DNA from: UBA11606 sp964504305
GTDB lineage: Bacteria > Actinomycetota > Acidimicrobiia > Acidimicrobiales > Aldehydirespiratoraceae
Length of the DNA stretch: 64,000 bases
Assembly (NCBI GenBank): GCA_964504305.1
Contig: CAZDEB010000005.1
Location: 1-64,000 of the forward strand
Direction of reading: 5' to 3'
Shown piece by piece: positions 34,653-43,686 of this stretch. The notes below the pieces were generated by a model. It did not search any database. It had not been told where the DNA came from and saw only the letters and a list, made by a program, of their open reading frames with translations. Numbering within the stretch: the first letter of the stretch is position 1; each line of letters starts with the position of its first letter. The translations under genes were made by a program, and so were the position numbers.

Positions 34653-35299
34653 GCCGGTTGGCTCTGAAGCCGGGCGATCGCCGCGGTGCGGGCGGCATCG
34701 AGATGGGTGAGGCTGGCCGCGCGCGCTGCTCGTTGATCGCGGGCCGCGAGAGCATCGGTAAGTTCCCCGAGTTCGGCAACCGACGCGGCTCTCCGAGAGG
34801 CGTCGGCAGCCCATTGAGTGCGCAGGTACGAGATCCGAACCACTACGTGCTCCAAGGCCCGGCGCAGTTCTCGGTTACCGCAGCCAACAAAAACAACGTC
34901 ATACCACTGCTCTTTGGCGGCCCGCATAGCGGAGGGGTCGTTGCCGCGGGCGCATGAGGCGAGGTGGCTCCAGCGGTCGCGAAGCTGTGTGAGTTCGGCA
35001 TCGGTGGCCCGAACCGCAAAGAGTTCAAACGCCAGGGTTTCGAGAGTTGCTCGAAGTTCGAATATCTCGTTGATGGTTTCGAGGCTCAACTGCGTAACCC
35101 GAAACCCTCGGTATGACTCGCGTTCGATCAGTCCGTTTGCTTCGAGGTTGACGAGGGCCTCGCGCAGCACCGAACGGCTGGCGCCAGTGAGTTCGGTGAG
35201 CTCTCGTTCGATCAATTTCTGGCCGGGGGCTAGTTCTCCGTCGAGGATCGCCGAACGCACCGTTGTGAGGGCTCGGGCTTGCAAGGTCGGTGCCGTCAT
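34649..35299 (-). CDS. GntR-family regulator (FadR/FCD subgroup)
   Basis: About 216 residues. N-terminal winged helix with LAPGQKLIERELTELTGASRSVLREALVNLEANGLIE, then an all-helical FCD-like ligand domain (EIFELRATLETLAFELF). The ATG at 35299 is preferred because a TTG at 35326 lies inside the operator palindrome. It heads the operon hydrolase, ThDP enzyme, LLM enzyme and probably controls it together with the divergent MFS gene. Confidence 0.9.
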   Translation of the reverse strand: MTAPTLQARALTTVRSAILDGELAPGQKLIERELTELTGASRSVLREALVNLEANGLIERESYRGFRVTQLSLETINEIFELRATLETLAFELFAVRATDAELTQLRDRWSHLASCARGNDPSAMRAAKEQWYDVVFVGCGNRELRRALEHVVVRISYLRTQWAADASRRAASVAELGELTDALAARDQRAARAASLTHLDAARTAAIARLQSQPA

Positions 35300-35312
35300 C
35301 GTCTCGGAACCT

Positions 35313-35330
35313 AGTTTTGTATACAAAACT
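35313..35330. promoter_or_regulatory. 18-bp palindromic operator for the GntR regulator
   Basis: AGTTTTGTATACAAAACT is a perfect 18-bp palindrome 14 bases upstream of the GntR start, between it and the divergent MFS gene. The TTGTATACAA core is typical of FCD-type GntR operators. It very likely mediates autoregulation and may control both directions. Confidence 0.85.
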
Positions 35331-35392
35331 GGTCAAGCCCTCCGGGCGAGTAGCTTCATTCGACTGTTGGCGATCCGAGAAAGGGGTTTGTG

Positions 35393-36622
35393 ATGTCGGA
35401 AAAGACTTATGACCCCGCCCGCGTGTTTGTGCGGGGCTTCGGCTTGGCCGAGGGCGTCGAGTGGGGCTTTTGGTTGGCGATCACCGTGTGGTGGATTGTC
35501 GAACTCGGGCTTGGTCCATTCGAGCTGATCTTGATGGGAACCGTGCTCGAAGCATCGGTTCTCTTAGCCGAGACGCCTACCGGTGTGGTGGCCGATCTGC
35601 ACTCGCGCAAGAAGTCCCTGATGATCGCTCAAGTCGTGATGGGCGTTGGGTTCATTTGGGCGGTGGCCAGCACAAACTACTGGTTGATCCTGCCGGCCCA
35701 AGCTCTGTTCGGGGTTGGTTGGACATTTCGCAGTGGCGCCGACACCGCGTGGGTAACCGACGAACTGAAGGGCATCGGTGCCTTCGATGACGACGACATC
35801 GAACGTCTGCTGATCCAAAAGCATCGCTACGGGATCCTTGTTGCCATCGCCACCCTTTCGCTCACCATCGCCGTCGGCACTTTGTGGTCGGTGCGGTGGG
35901 CCGCCATCGCCATGGGTCTGTTGCAGATCGCGATGGCTGGGTATTTCTCGCAAACGATGCGCGAAGATCACTTCACTCCCGGCCACGAGCATGGCCGCGG
36001 GTTTGTGGACACGCTGCGCCAAGGCCTGTCGGTTGTTCGGACCCGACCTCGACTGCGGGCCCTGGTGTTGGTGATCGTCACCCTCGACATGGGCTCGGAG
36101 GTCTTTGACCGCCTCGGTTACAAACACTTTCTCGACAGTGCCGGCTACGAGGACGATTCGCTGTTGGCGCTCGGAGTCCTGTTCCTCGCCCTGGCAATGA
36201 TGGGGCTGGTTGTCAACGCCATCGCCGGGCGGGCGCTGCATCGCGGATACGGCGTGGCCCGACTGGCCGTACTGCTGTTGCTGTTCGCGGCGGTCGGTGG
36301 GGCTCTGGCCGCGGCAACCAGCATCGTCACGGTCATCGCCGTTGGCTACATGGTTCAAGACAGCACCCGCGAGGCGTTGTGGCCGGTGCTTGAGGGATGG
36401 GCAAACCGCGATGCCCCGACCGAGGTCCGCGCCACCGTTCATTCTCTGATGGGACAAACAACGGCCATTGGCGAGCTCATTGGCGGAGTGACTTTGGGGG
36501 CGGTCGCTGAGTTCACGTCGATTCCGTTCGTGCTTTTGATCTCGGCGGGACTCTTTGCCGTGTCGGGTCTGCTGGCTACCCGAGGAGTCGAACCACGAAC
36601 CAAGAACGTGTTGGTCAAGTGA
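35393..36622 (+). CDS. MFS transporter
   Basis: About 409 residues, about twelve hydrophobic helices. The A-like motif between helices 2 and 3 reads ETPTGVVADLHSRKKSL. AAAGGGG eight bases before the ATG at 35393 supports that start over the GTG at 35390. Divergent from the GntR operon and sharing its operator region, so it may move the substrate or product of that pathway. Confidence 0.85.
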   Translation: MSEKTYDPARVFVRGFGLAEGVEWGFWLAITVWWIVELGLGPFELILMGTVLEASVLLAETPTGVVADLHSRKKSLMIAQVVMGVGFIWAVASTNYWLILPAQALFGVGWTFRSGADTAWVTDELKGIGAFDDDDIERLLIQKHRYGILVAIATLSLTIAVGTLWSVRWAAIAMGLLQIAMAGYFSQTMREDHFTPGHEHGRGFVDTLRQGLSVVRTRPRLRALVLVIVTLDMGSEVFDRLGYKHFLDSAGYEDDSLLALGVLFLALAMMGLVVNAIAGRALHRGYGVARLAVLLLLFAAVGGALAAATSIVTVIAVGYMVQDSTREALWPVLEGWANRDAPTEVRATVHSLMGQTTAIGELIGGVTLGAVAEFTSIPFVLLISAGLFAVSGLLATRGVEPRTKNVLVK

Positions 36623-36636
36623 TCTAGATTGCTGTC

Positions 36637-37374
36637 GTGACCAGACCCATATCTGATTATTCGGTACTGACGTTTGACTGCTATGGCACATTGATCGACT
36701 GGGAGTCGGGCATATGGGACGCCCTGCAGCCGGTCATTCGTTCCAGCGGCCGATCCGACATAACCCGTGACGACGCGCTGCGCCTTTTTGCCGAAGTCGA
36801 GACCGCTAACGAAGCCGCTACTCCCTCGCTGATCTACCCGGAGTTATTGCAGGCTGTCCATCGCCAGATGACCGAAGCTCTGGAACTCGACTCATCAGAC
36901 GAGATGGATCGGCGATTTGGTGCGTCGGTGCCGTTCTGGCCCGCGTTTCGCGATACTGCCGATGCGCTGCGACTGCTCGCGACCCGGTTTGATCTTGTGA
37001 TCTTGTCAAACGTCGACCGGGCCGGGTTCGCCGCTTCGAACCAGCGCCTCGGCGTTGACTTCGACGCGATCTACACCGCCGAGGATGTTGGGTCCTACAA
37101 GCCCAACCCCGCCAACTTCGTGTACATGCTCGACCATCTCGAGGCTGATCTTGGTCACCGCGCCCCCGATGTTTTGCACTGTGCGCAGAGCGCCTGGCAC
37201 GACCACGGCCCGGTCAACGAGATCGGCCTGGACAACGTGTGGATAGATCGACAGCGCCTCTCCGCCGGAGGTAGTTGGGGGGCAACCGCACCCTTGGCGG
37301 CGCTACCCGAAGCCCAACACGTCTTCTTTTCGATGGCCGAGTTTGCCCGGGCGGCCTGCTCGACAGAGCAGTGA
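36637..37374 (+). CDS. HAD-superfamily hydrolase (haloacid dehalogenase type II-like)
   Basis: 245 residues. Motif I is LTFDCYGTLIDWE, with the Asp nucleophile. Motif II is ILSNVDR. Motif III Lys lies in VGSYKPNP and the last acidic motif is less clear. Closest in style to 2-haloacid dehalogenase-like phosphatases. Starts with GTG 14 bases after the MFS gene on the same strand. Confidence 0.85.
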   Translation: MTRPISDYSVLTFDCYGTLIDWESGIWDALQPVIRSSGRSDITRDDALRLFAEVETANEAATPSLIYPELLQAVHRQMTEALELDSSDEMDRRFGASVPFWPAFRDTADALRLLATRFDLVILSNVDRAGFAASNQRLGVDFDAIYTAEDVGSYKPNPANFVYMLDHLEADLGHRAPDVLHCAQSAWHDHGPVNEIGLDNVWIDRQRLSAGGSWGATAPLAALPEAQHVFFSMAEFARAACSTEQ

Positions 37375-37375
37375 C

Positions 37376-38341
37376 CTAGTCCGCCAGCGATTCGGCGAGC
37401 CGCACAAACCCTTCGTCGAGGCTGATAGCGGGCTCCCAGTCGAGAGCCTCTCGGGTGTGGCGCTGGTCGAACCAGTGCGCGGTGCTGAGTTGTTCGGCGA
37501 CAAAGCTGGTCATCGGCGGATCGCTCTTGCGGCCGGTCGTATTCCAGATGACCTCGGCTAACTGGCCAGCTCGTCTGGCCACGGTCTCGGGCACGTGACG
37601 GCGGGGCACCACCAGGTCGGCGGCGCCAAGGATTCGAGACACAATCTCGTGGACCGAGCGGGGCTCGCCGTTGGACACCACCAACGCCTGGCCGCCCAAC
37701 GTCGGGGCGTGGTCGAGCGCGGCGACGAGGGCCGTTGCCGCGTTGTCGATGTAGGTCGTGTCGATCAAGGCGTTGCCCGATCCAATGAACGCAAACCGCC
37801 CGGCGCGTGCTCGTTGGATAATCCGGCCCACCAACTGTTGATCGCCGGGTCCCCAAACAAGATGGGGCCGCACCGCCACAATCACCATCCCGGAATCGGA
37901 GGCCGCCAAGGCGGCCCGCTCGGCGACGGCCTTGGTGATGGCATAGTGACCATGGGCTTGGTCGGGGTCGGCGGGCCCAGCAACTGCCCCCACCAGCGCA
38001 TCGCCGTGATGAGCAACCGAGGGGGTCGATACGTGAACAAATCGGTCGACCCCGGCGGCGCGAGCTGCCGCGATGATGTTGGCGGTGCCGTCGATGTTGA
38101 CCCGCTCGAACTCGCGACGACGACCGGTCGCCGCAACCTTCGCGGCCAAATGGACGACGGCATCGCACCCGTCGACCGCCGCTGCTGCCGCGGCGGGGTC
38201 GGTGATATCACCGATTGTTTCGGCGACCGCCAGACCGCTGGCATGACGCTGCATAACCGATGCTTCGTCGCCTCGAGAAGTGAGCAGCGCCACGACGTGG
38301 GACCCAAGCGCGCTGGTCGCGCCGGTCACCAAGACCTTCAT
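37376..38341 (-). CDS. oleD: OleD: 2-alkyl-3-oxoalkanoate reductase
   Basis: About 321 residues, extended SDR / 3-beta-hydroxysteroid dehydrogenase type. NAD(P) motif TGATSALGSHV, YAITKAVAE with the catalytic Tyr and Lys, and RPHLVWGPGD. In olefin biosynthesis OleD reduces the beta-keto acid made by OleA to the beta-hydroxy acid. Its ATG at 38341 overlaps the oleBC stop (ATGA). Identification rests on both sequence and place in the cluster. Confidence 0.88.
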   Translation of the reverse strand: MKVLVTGATSALGSHVVALLTSRGDEASVMQRHASGLAVAETIGDITDPAAAAAAVDGCDAVVHLAAKVAATGRRREFERVNIDGTANIIAAARAAGVDRFVHVSTPSVAHHGDALVGAVAGPADPDQAHGHYAITKAVAERAALAASDSGMVIVAVRPHLVWGPGDQQLVGRIIQRARAGRFAFIGSGNALIDTTYIDNAATALVAALDHAPTLGGQALVVSNGEPRSVHEIVSRILGAADLVVPRRHVPETVARRAGQLAEVIWNTTGRKSDPPMTSFVAEQLSTAHWFDQRHTREALDWEPAISLDEGFVRLAESLAD

Positions 38342-40875
38342 AGGCGCACCCGTCGATCTCCCCGCAACACCGCCTCGGCCCACCGAGCAACCCGAGCGCG
38401 GTCGACCTTGGAGTTGTGGCGCCGATCGACCGGCAAGGCATCGATCGCCAAGACCCCGGCCAACGAGATGTTGGTCACCGATCGAACTTCGTTTTGCAAA
38501 GCCAGGTCGACGTGGCGGGCCTTGGGTTGTCGCCCATCTAGTTCAATCACTGCCACGATTTGTTGAGTCCCTGGCGGCCCTACACCAACCACCGCCGCGG
38601 CCTTGACGGCTTCGAGGGCCTCGATTTGTTGTTCGGGTCGCACCGGCATTATTGGTCCGTGGGCGGTGGAGATCACGTGGCCAAGCCGTCCCCCAACCCA
38701 CAAGCGTCCGGCCGTGTCGAGCTCGCCGACGTCGCCGGTTCGGTGCCAACCGGGGGGTTGCGACGCGCAAAAAGTGGTGTGCCAAAGCCGGTCGTAGTGG
38801 TCTCGTTGATGGCCGCCCCGGACCACTATTTCGCCCGCAACACCGGGCGTGACGGTCGGTTCGCCGGTCGCGTCGGCGTGGCGATCAAAGGGGCTTATCC
38901 GAATCTCGACTCCTTCGACCGGCGCGCCGACGCATACTCCGTCGCCATCGTGGGTCGCGCTGTCGAGATCGGCCAAAGAGATGTCGCAGACCGGCATCAA
39001 TTCGGTCATGCCGTACGGAGTGTGAGTCTCGGCGTTTTGAAACACTTCCGCGGCGGCCCGCAAAAGCCCGACGCTGATCGGAGCGCCGGCCGACAGCACC
39101 AACCTCACTTTGTCGAGAGGTTTGGTTTGTCCATCGGTGAGCGAGTTGGCGGTATCGACGACCGACTGCAGCGGAGCCGGTGACGCAAACACAAGAGTGG
39201 CATCGACCGCCGCTACGGCATCGGCGAGCGACGGGGCGGTGAGGGTTGAGGGTTGGCTCAGATCCATGTTTGGAACGGCGGTGGTCATGCCCAACGCCGG
39301 ACCAAAGAGCGCGAACAACGAAAAAGCAGCAACGAGGCGGTCGGTGGAACTGATGTCATAGAGGGCTTCGATGGCATCTCGTTGAGCCGCTACCTGACGG
39401 TGGCGATAGACGACCCCTTTGGACGGCCCGGTTGACCCAGACGTGAACACCACCGCAGCAATCGCCTCGGGAGAGGGCGGAGGCGCCAGCCCGGCGGTCT
39501 GGTCCAGCCCGGCGGTCTGGTCGAGGTCGGGGAGCGAGATTCGATTGGGCGGCCAACGCAGGACACGCGCCGCGGCGAGGGCGCGCCCAATGCCGACGAG
39601 ATGATCGGGGGCCGCGCTCTTTATTGCGTTGGTCATGCCTTTGCGGCCCAGGCCGGCATCTACCAGAACGGCGATCGCCCCTATTCGCCAACACGCGTAG
39701 AGGATTGCCGTCAGATCGATCCCTGGCGGAATCATCAGGGCGACCCGTTGCCCGGGCGCAACTCCTTGGGCAACCAGCCCCTCGGCCTTGCTATTGATCA
39801 GGCTGGCAAGGTCGGCGAAGTTGATCGACCGACCGTCGCCGTGGAGTTCGACCACGGCCGGTTTATTGGACCCGACCGCATGCGGCGGCGGCACCCAGAT
39901 CGGCCGCCGGTCAGTGCTCTCGACCGCGGCCGGCGGGGTGCGGGGTACTTGACCAATCCAGTCGAACAGTGTTGGCGCAAAGTCGAGATGTTCCGAGCTG
40001 TAATGACCGGCTTCGGCGATGCGGTGAACGTCAGCGTGGGGGAGTCTTGATTCGAGATCGTGAAGGTAGAGGTCCGAGAACACCAAGTCCTTCGATCCCC
40101 AAAAGAGCAGGGCCGGCACATCGGTGAGGTCGGCGAGACGAGTCGCAACATCGTCGAGTGTCTCGGCGCTTGGGTGGCTTGGATCGAGAGGAATGTCCTC
40201 GACGAAATGGCGAACAGCGGCGCGGCGATCAGCGGAGTCGAACGGGGCGAGGAAACCGTCGAGGATCGGGCGGGCCAGCTTGGGCGGCGACATTGCCCAG
40301 GCCCCTCGAATGAACGCGGTGGTGTCGGATGTGATCCGGGGCAGCACGCCGCGCCGCCGCGTGTTGCGAATCAGAAACGGGGCGGGCGACCCCGCGGGCT
40401 GATGGACCGCGGTGTTGAGCAGCACCACGCCCGCTAGCTGATCGATATGGTTCTGCGCCCAGCCGAGTGATATTGGACCGCCCCAGTCGTGGCCGACCGA
40501 TACCACCGGACCGCTGAGCCCCAGATGGTCGGTGAGTTGGCAAAGGTCGGTAATGCGACGTTTGAGGCGGCGGAACTCGCCGGTGCGCTCCGAGTAGCCC
40601 ATGTCGAGTTGATCGACGGCGATCACTCGAATGTCGTGAGGAGCGTCGGCGAGCAGTCGTCGCCACAGGTACGACCACGCCGGGTTGCCGTGAACACACA
40701 ACAGCGTGAGGCGGGGTTCAGCTACCTGGTTGTCGAGTACATGCCACGTTCGTCCCGCACCGCTGGTAGCTGCGGCATCGGTGGTCGAAACGCTGACCAA
40801 CCGAGACCATGCGGGATCCAGTTCGGCGATCGACGCCGGGGGCAGTTGAGCCGACGCCGGGTCGGAACCGATCAC
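38338..40875 (-). CDS. oleBC: OleBC fusion: beta-lactone decarboxylase plus beta-lactone synthetase
   Basis: About 845 residues. Residues about 1-320 are OleB, an alpha/beta-hydrolase of the haloalkane-dehalogenase type with the Asp nucleophile at 130 (VGHDWGG) and a late His in AEAGHYSSEH. From about 340 on it is OleC, an AMP-forming adenylating enzyme with FTSGSTGPSKG, the YGMTE motif and GDVGELD. OleC closes the beta-hydroxy acid to a beta-lactone; OleB removes CO2 to give the olefin. The B-C fusion is known from Gram-positive clusters such as Micrococcus. The GTG at 40875 overlaps the oleA stop (GTGA), which fixes the start. Confidence 0.92.
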   Translation of the reverse strand: MIGSDPASAQLPPASIAELDPAWSRLVSVSTTDAAATSGAGRTWHVLDNQVAEPRLTLLCVHGNPAWSYLWRRLLADAPHDIRVIAVDQLDMGYSERTGEFRRLKRRITDLCQLTDHLGLSGPVVSVGHDWGGPISLGWAQNHIDQLAGVVLLNTAVHQPAGSPAPFLIRNTRRRGVLPRITSDTTAFIRGAWAMSPPKLARPILDGFLAPFDSADRRAAVRHFVEDIPLDPSHPSAETLDDVATRLADLTDVPALLFWGSKDLVFSDLYLHDLESRLPHADVHRIAEAGHYSSEHLDFAPTLFDWIGQVPRTPPAAVESTDRRPIWVPPPHAVGSNKPAVVELHGDGRSINFADLASLINSKAEGLVAQGVAPGQRVALMIPPGIDLTAILYACWRIGAIAVLVDAGLGRKGMTNAIKSAAPDHLVGIGRALAAARVLRWPPNRISLPDLDQTAGLDQTAGLAPPPSPEAIAAVVFTSGSTGPSKGVVYRHRQVAAQRDAIEALYDISSTDRLVAAFSLFALFGPALGMTTAVPNMDLSQPSTLTAPSLADAVAAVDATLVFASPAPLQSVVDTANSLTDGQTKPLDKVRLVLSAGAPISVGLLRAAAEVFQNAETHTPYGMTELMPVCDISLADLDSATHDGDGVCVGAPVEGVEIRISPFDRHADATGEPTVTPGVAGEIVVRGGHQRDHYDRLWHTTFCASQPPGWHRTGDVGELDTAGRLWVGGRLGHVISTAHGPIMPVRPEQQIEALEAVKAAAVVGVGPPGTQQIVAVIELDGRQPKARHVDLALQNEVRSVTNISLAGVLAIDALPVDRRHNSKVDRARVARWAEAVLRGDRRVRL
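39486..39521 (-). repeat. 18-bp perfect tandem duplication inside oleBC
   Basis: CCAGCCCGGCGGTCTGGT occurs twice in direct succession (39486-39503, 39504-39521). It duplicates six residues (DQTAGL) in a loop of the OleC domain without breaking the frame. Confidence 0.9.
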
Positions 40876-41891
40876 CAGCGAATTTCGATTGCCGCGACGT
40901 TGAGTCCCGAACCGATCCCCATACACAAGACTTTTTCGCCTGCTTGGAGCTTGTCTTGATGGCTGGCCAACGTGAAGGGAATCGACGAAGGCCCGATGTT
41001 GCCGAAGTGCGGGAACGTCATCGGGATGCGGTCTTGGGGCAAATCGAGCCCGATGATCATTGCTTGGGTGTGAACGGTGGAGATCTGGTGAAGGATGTAG
41101 CAATCCATGTCTCGCCAGTACTCGTGCTCGATTTCGGCCCACGCCACCGCGGCAAGCTTGGTGCCCGCTTCGAGCAAAGCGGCGGTGTCGGTGACCATGC
41201 CGTCGAGAGACCCCACGCAAAGTTCGTGATGAACAGTTTCGGCCCGGAAGAAGCCGCCGGCCACTTGGTGACTACCCGGGTTTTCGGAGTGGCGACCGAT
41301 CACCGCCGCGGTTGATCCCGAACCCAGCGTGAGCGAGGCGAAGCTGGCGAAGAGATCTTCGATCGAGGCTTCGGGTTCGAGCAAGCGGTGGATGGTGGCT
41401 TCTTGCAGTTCTCGTGAACCTTCGCCGTCGACGATCAGCGCATAGTCGACTTGGCCGGATTCGATCATGGCCCCCGCGACTTGAATGCCGTTGAGAAATC
41501 CGAGGCAGGCGTTGGAAAGATCGAAATTGAGACAGGTGGATGGAAGTTCGAGTTGAGCGTGAACCGAAACGGTGCTCGACGGCTCGAGATGTTGGCGGCA
41601 CACGCTGGTGTCGACGATGAGCCCGATACGAGACACATCGACCTCGCTGCGGTCGAGAGCTCGTTTCCCGGCCATCGCGGCGGCATCCACAAATGAGACC
41701 CCTTCGGGCCAGTGGCGTCGTTCGGCGATGCCGGCTACCGATTCGAGCAAGCCGGATCGAGATCCGACCCGTTCGTACAGAGGCGCTAGTTGCTCGTCGA
41801 TTTGGTCGGAGGTAACGACGATGGGGGCTTCGCAGGACGCGAGCGCAACAATCGCTACGTCATCAAATGCGAAGTCCGCGTTGCCGGTCAT
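40872..41891 (-). CDS. oleA: OleA: thiolase-fold acyl-CoA condensing enzyme
   Basis: About 339 residues. OleA joins two fatty acyl-CoA molecules head to head to a beta-keto acid. The active Cys129 lies in LSNACLGFLNG, the base Glu103 in CRQHLEPSS, the His in CYILHQIS and the Asn in HFGNIGPSSIP. All expected residues are present. ATG 41891 is the chosen start; no clear ribosome-binding site precedes it, so the message may be leaderless. First gene of the oleA-oleBC-oleD operon, each joined by a 4-base overlap. Confidence 0.92.
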   Translation of the reverse strand: MTGNADFAFDDVAIVALASCEAPIVVTSDQIDEQLAPLYERVGSRSGLLESVAGIAERRHWPEGVSFVDAAAMAGKRALDRSEVDVSRIGLIVDTSVCRQHLEPSSTVSVHAQLELPSTCLNFDLSNACLGFLNGIQVAGAMIESGQVDYALIVDGEGSRELQEATIHRLLEPEASIEDLFASFASLTLGSGSTAAVIGRHSENPGSHQVAGGFFRAETVHHELCVGSLDGMVTDTAALLEAGTKLAAVAWAEIEHEYWRDMDCYILHQISTVHTQAMIIGLDLPQDRIPMTFPHFGNIGPSSIPFTLASHQDKLQAGEKVLCMGIGSGLNVAAIEIRW

Positions 41892-41967
41892 GAGTGGAGG
41901 AAGGTTATCTCGTCGAGGGCCGATGTAATCCGTTTGCCGTGGTTTGTTGGCTGGTCCACACTTTCGT

Positions 41968-42876
41968 GTGCTCGATGCGAGGGATCTCACGAAGGCCTAC
42001 GGTGATGTCGAAGCCCTCAACAGTGCCGACCTTACGGTCAAGCAAGGCCAGATAGTGGCCCTGCTCGGGCGCAACGGAGCTGGCAAGACAACGATGTTGT
42101 CGATCATTGCCGGTCTACTTCAGCCCGATGCCGGCACGGTGCGCATTGGCGGCGTCGACGCACTTGGCGATCCCGAGCGGGCCGCCCGACTGCTAGGTAT
42201 CGCGCCGCAAGAAACCGGCATATATACCGTCTTGACCGTTCGAGAGAACCTCGAGTTCTTCGGCGAGCTGTCGGGGTTGTCCCGAAACGACCGAACCCGA
42301 CGAGCCACCGAGGTGGCTGAGCAGTTGGGGTTGGCCGATCTCTTCGACCGCCCGGGCCGCAAGCTGTCGGGCGGAGAGGCTCGGCGGCTGCACACCGCGT
42401 GTGCTCTCGTCCACGCTCCACAACTCTTGCTGCTCGACGAACCCACCGTCGGAGCCGACGTCGCGACCCGCCAGCATCTGATCGAAACCGTCAAGTCCAT
42501 GGCGGCCGACGGCGCGGCGGTTGTTTACACAACCCACTACATGCCCGAGGTCGAGTCCCTCGATGCCGACATCGTCATCATTGACGAAGGCCGCATCTGT
42601 GCCAAAGGCACCCGTGCCGAGCTGATTGCCCAACATCAGATGCAAGGGGTCCGCTTCGAATTCAGGGGTGAGCTGCCACCCCACCTTGGGCTCGACGTCG
42701 AGTCGGTTGCCGCCAACAGTTACCGGATACTGGGTGAAGTCACGATGGCCGATTTGCTCGACCGGTTTGGCGACGCGGCAAGTCAACTGGTTTCGGTTGA
42801 GTCGCTCGCTCCCGATCTCGAGACGATGTTTCTGGTCGTGACCGGCCGCCACATCGAACACGAGGTCGAACCATGA
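41968..42876 (+). CDS. ABC transporter ATP-binding protein
   Basis: About 302 residues. Walker A GRNGAGKTT, signature LSGGEARRL, Walker B LLLLDEPTVG and switch His in YTTHYMPE. The CcmA/DrrA-like subfamily exports lipids, drugs or polysaccharides. GTG 41968 is the likely start; TTG 41944 is also in frame. Divergent from oleA by 76 bp. It is coupled by ATGA overlap to the permease gene. Confidence 0.9.
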   Translation: MLDARDLTKAYGDVEALNSADLTVKQGQIVALLGRNGAGKTTMLSIIAGLLQPDAGTVRIGGVDALGDPERAARLLGIAPQETGIYTVLTVRENLEFFGELSGLSRNDRTRRATEVAEQLGLADLFDRPGRKLSGGEARRLHTACALVHAPQLLLLDEPTVGADVATRQHLIETVKSMAADGAAVVYTTHYMPEVESLDADIVIIDEGRICAKGTRAELIAQHQMQGVRFEFRGELPPHLGLDVESVAANSYRILGEVTMADLLDRFGDAASQLVSVESLAPDLETMFLVVTGRHIEHEVEP

Positions 42877-43643
42877 CCGCCGCACTCGCGGTCGCCAAGT
42901 TGCAACTTCGGATCTTGCGCAACGACCCGTGGTTCTTGTTGATCATGTTCCTCATGCCGCTGGCGGTAATGCCACTGTTCAAACAAACGATGGGTCTGTC
43001 TCTCGTGAGCAGCGGTTTCAGCGAGGCCACCGGAGCCGAATTGGTTGTTCCCGGCCAGGCGGTGCTGTTTGGGTTCTTCGTTGCCGGGTCGGTTGGGTTC
43101 AGCCTCTATCGAGAACATGGGTGGCGCACGTGGGACCGGCTGCGGGCTTCTGCTGCTTCATCAAAGTCGCTTCTGGCGGGCTTTGCGATTCCGTGGATCG
43201 TGATCCACGTTGGCTACCAACTGGTGCTTTTTGTTGCCGGCGGCATGGTTCTCGGGTTGCGCCTTAACGGCGGCTCGCCGCTCGCCGCGCTGTTGGTCAT
43301 CACCGCATACTCGGCCTGCGTAATTGCCTTGATCCTGCTGCTGTCGTCGACGTTTCGGACCGTAAACCGGCTCAACGCGTTTCAGAATGTGGGAGCGATG
43401 GTGTTTGGCGGGCTCGGTGGTGCGCTCGTGCCGATCGAGCAGCTGCCGGGTTGGGCTCAAGCCGTAGCCCCCGCAACGCCGGCCTATTGGGCAATGCGCG
43501 GCCACCGGTCGGTGTTTCTCGAGCAGGGTGGTGTGAGCGACGTAGCGCTACCGGTTGCGGTGATGTTGGCGGTCGCCGTGGTGTTCGCATTCTTGGCCTC
43601 GTTGCGTTTTCGAGCTGACGAGACCAAGGAATTCTTTGCTTGA
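42873..43643 (+). CDS. ABC-2 type permease
   Basis: 256 residues with six hydrophobic helices and the ABC-2 pattern (MFLMPLAVMPLFKQTMG at the first helix, VGAMVFGGLGGALVPIEQLPGWAQAV near the fifth). Pairs with the ATPase at 41968 as an exporter. Position next to the ole cluster makes export of a lipid product a possibility, not a conclusion. Confidence 0.85.
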   Translation: MTAALAVAKLQLRILRNDPWFLLIMFLMPLAVMPLFKQTMGLSLVSSGFSEATGAELVVPGQAVLFGFFVAGSVGFSLYREHGWRTWDRLRASAASSKSLLAGFAIPWIVIHVGYQLVLFVAGGMVLGLRLNGGSPLAALLVITAYSACVIALILLLSSTFRTVNRLNAFQNVGAMVFGGLGGALVPIEQLPGWAQAVAPATPAYWAMRGHRSVFLEQGGVSDVALPVAVMLAVAVVFAFLASLRFRADETKEFFA

Positions 43644-43686
43644 ACGCTTGACCGCGTAGCCTCACACCGACCGCGGAGGACAAGCA

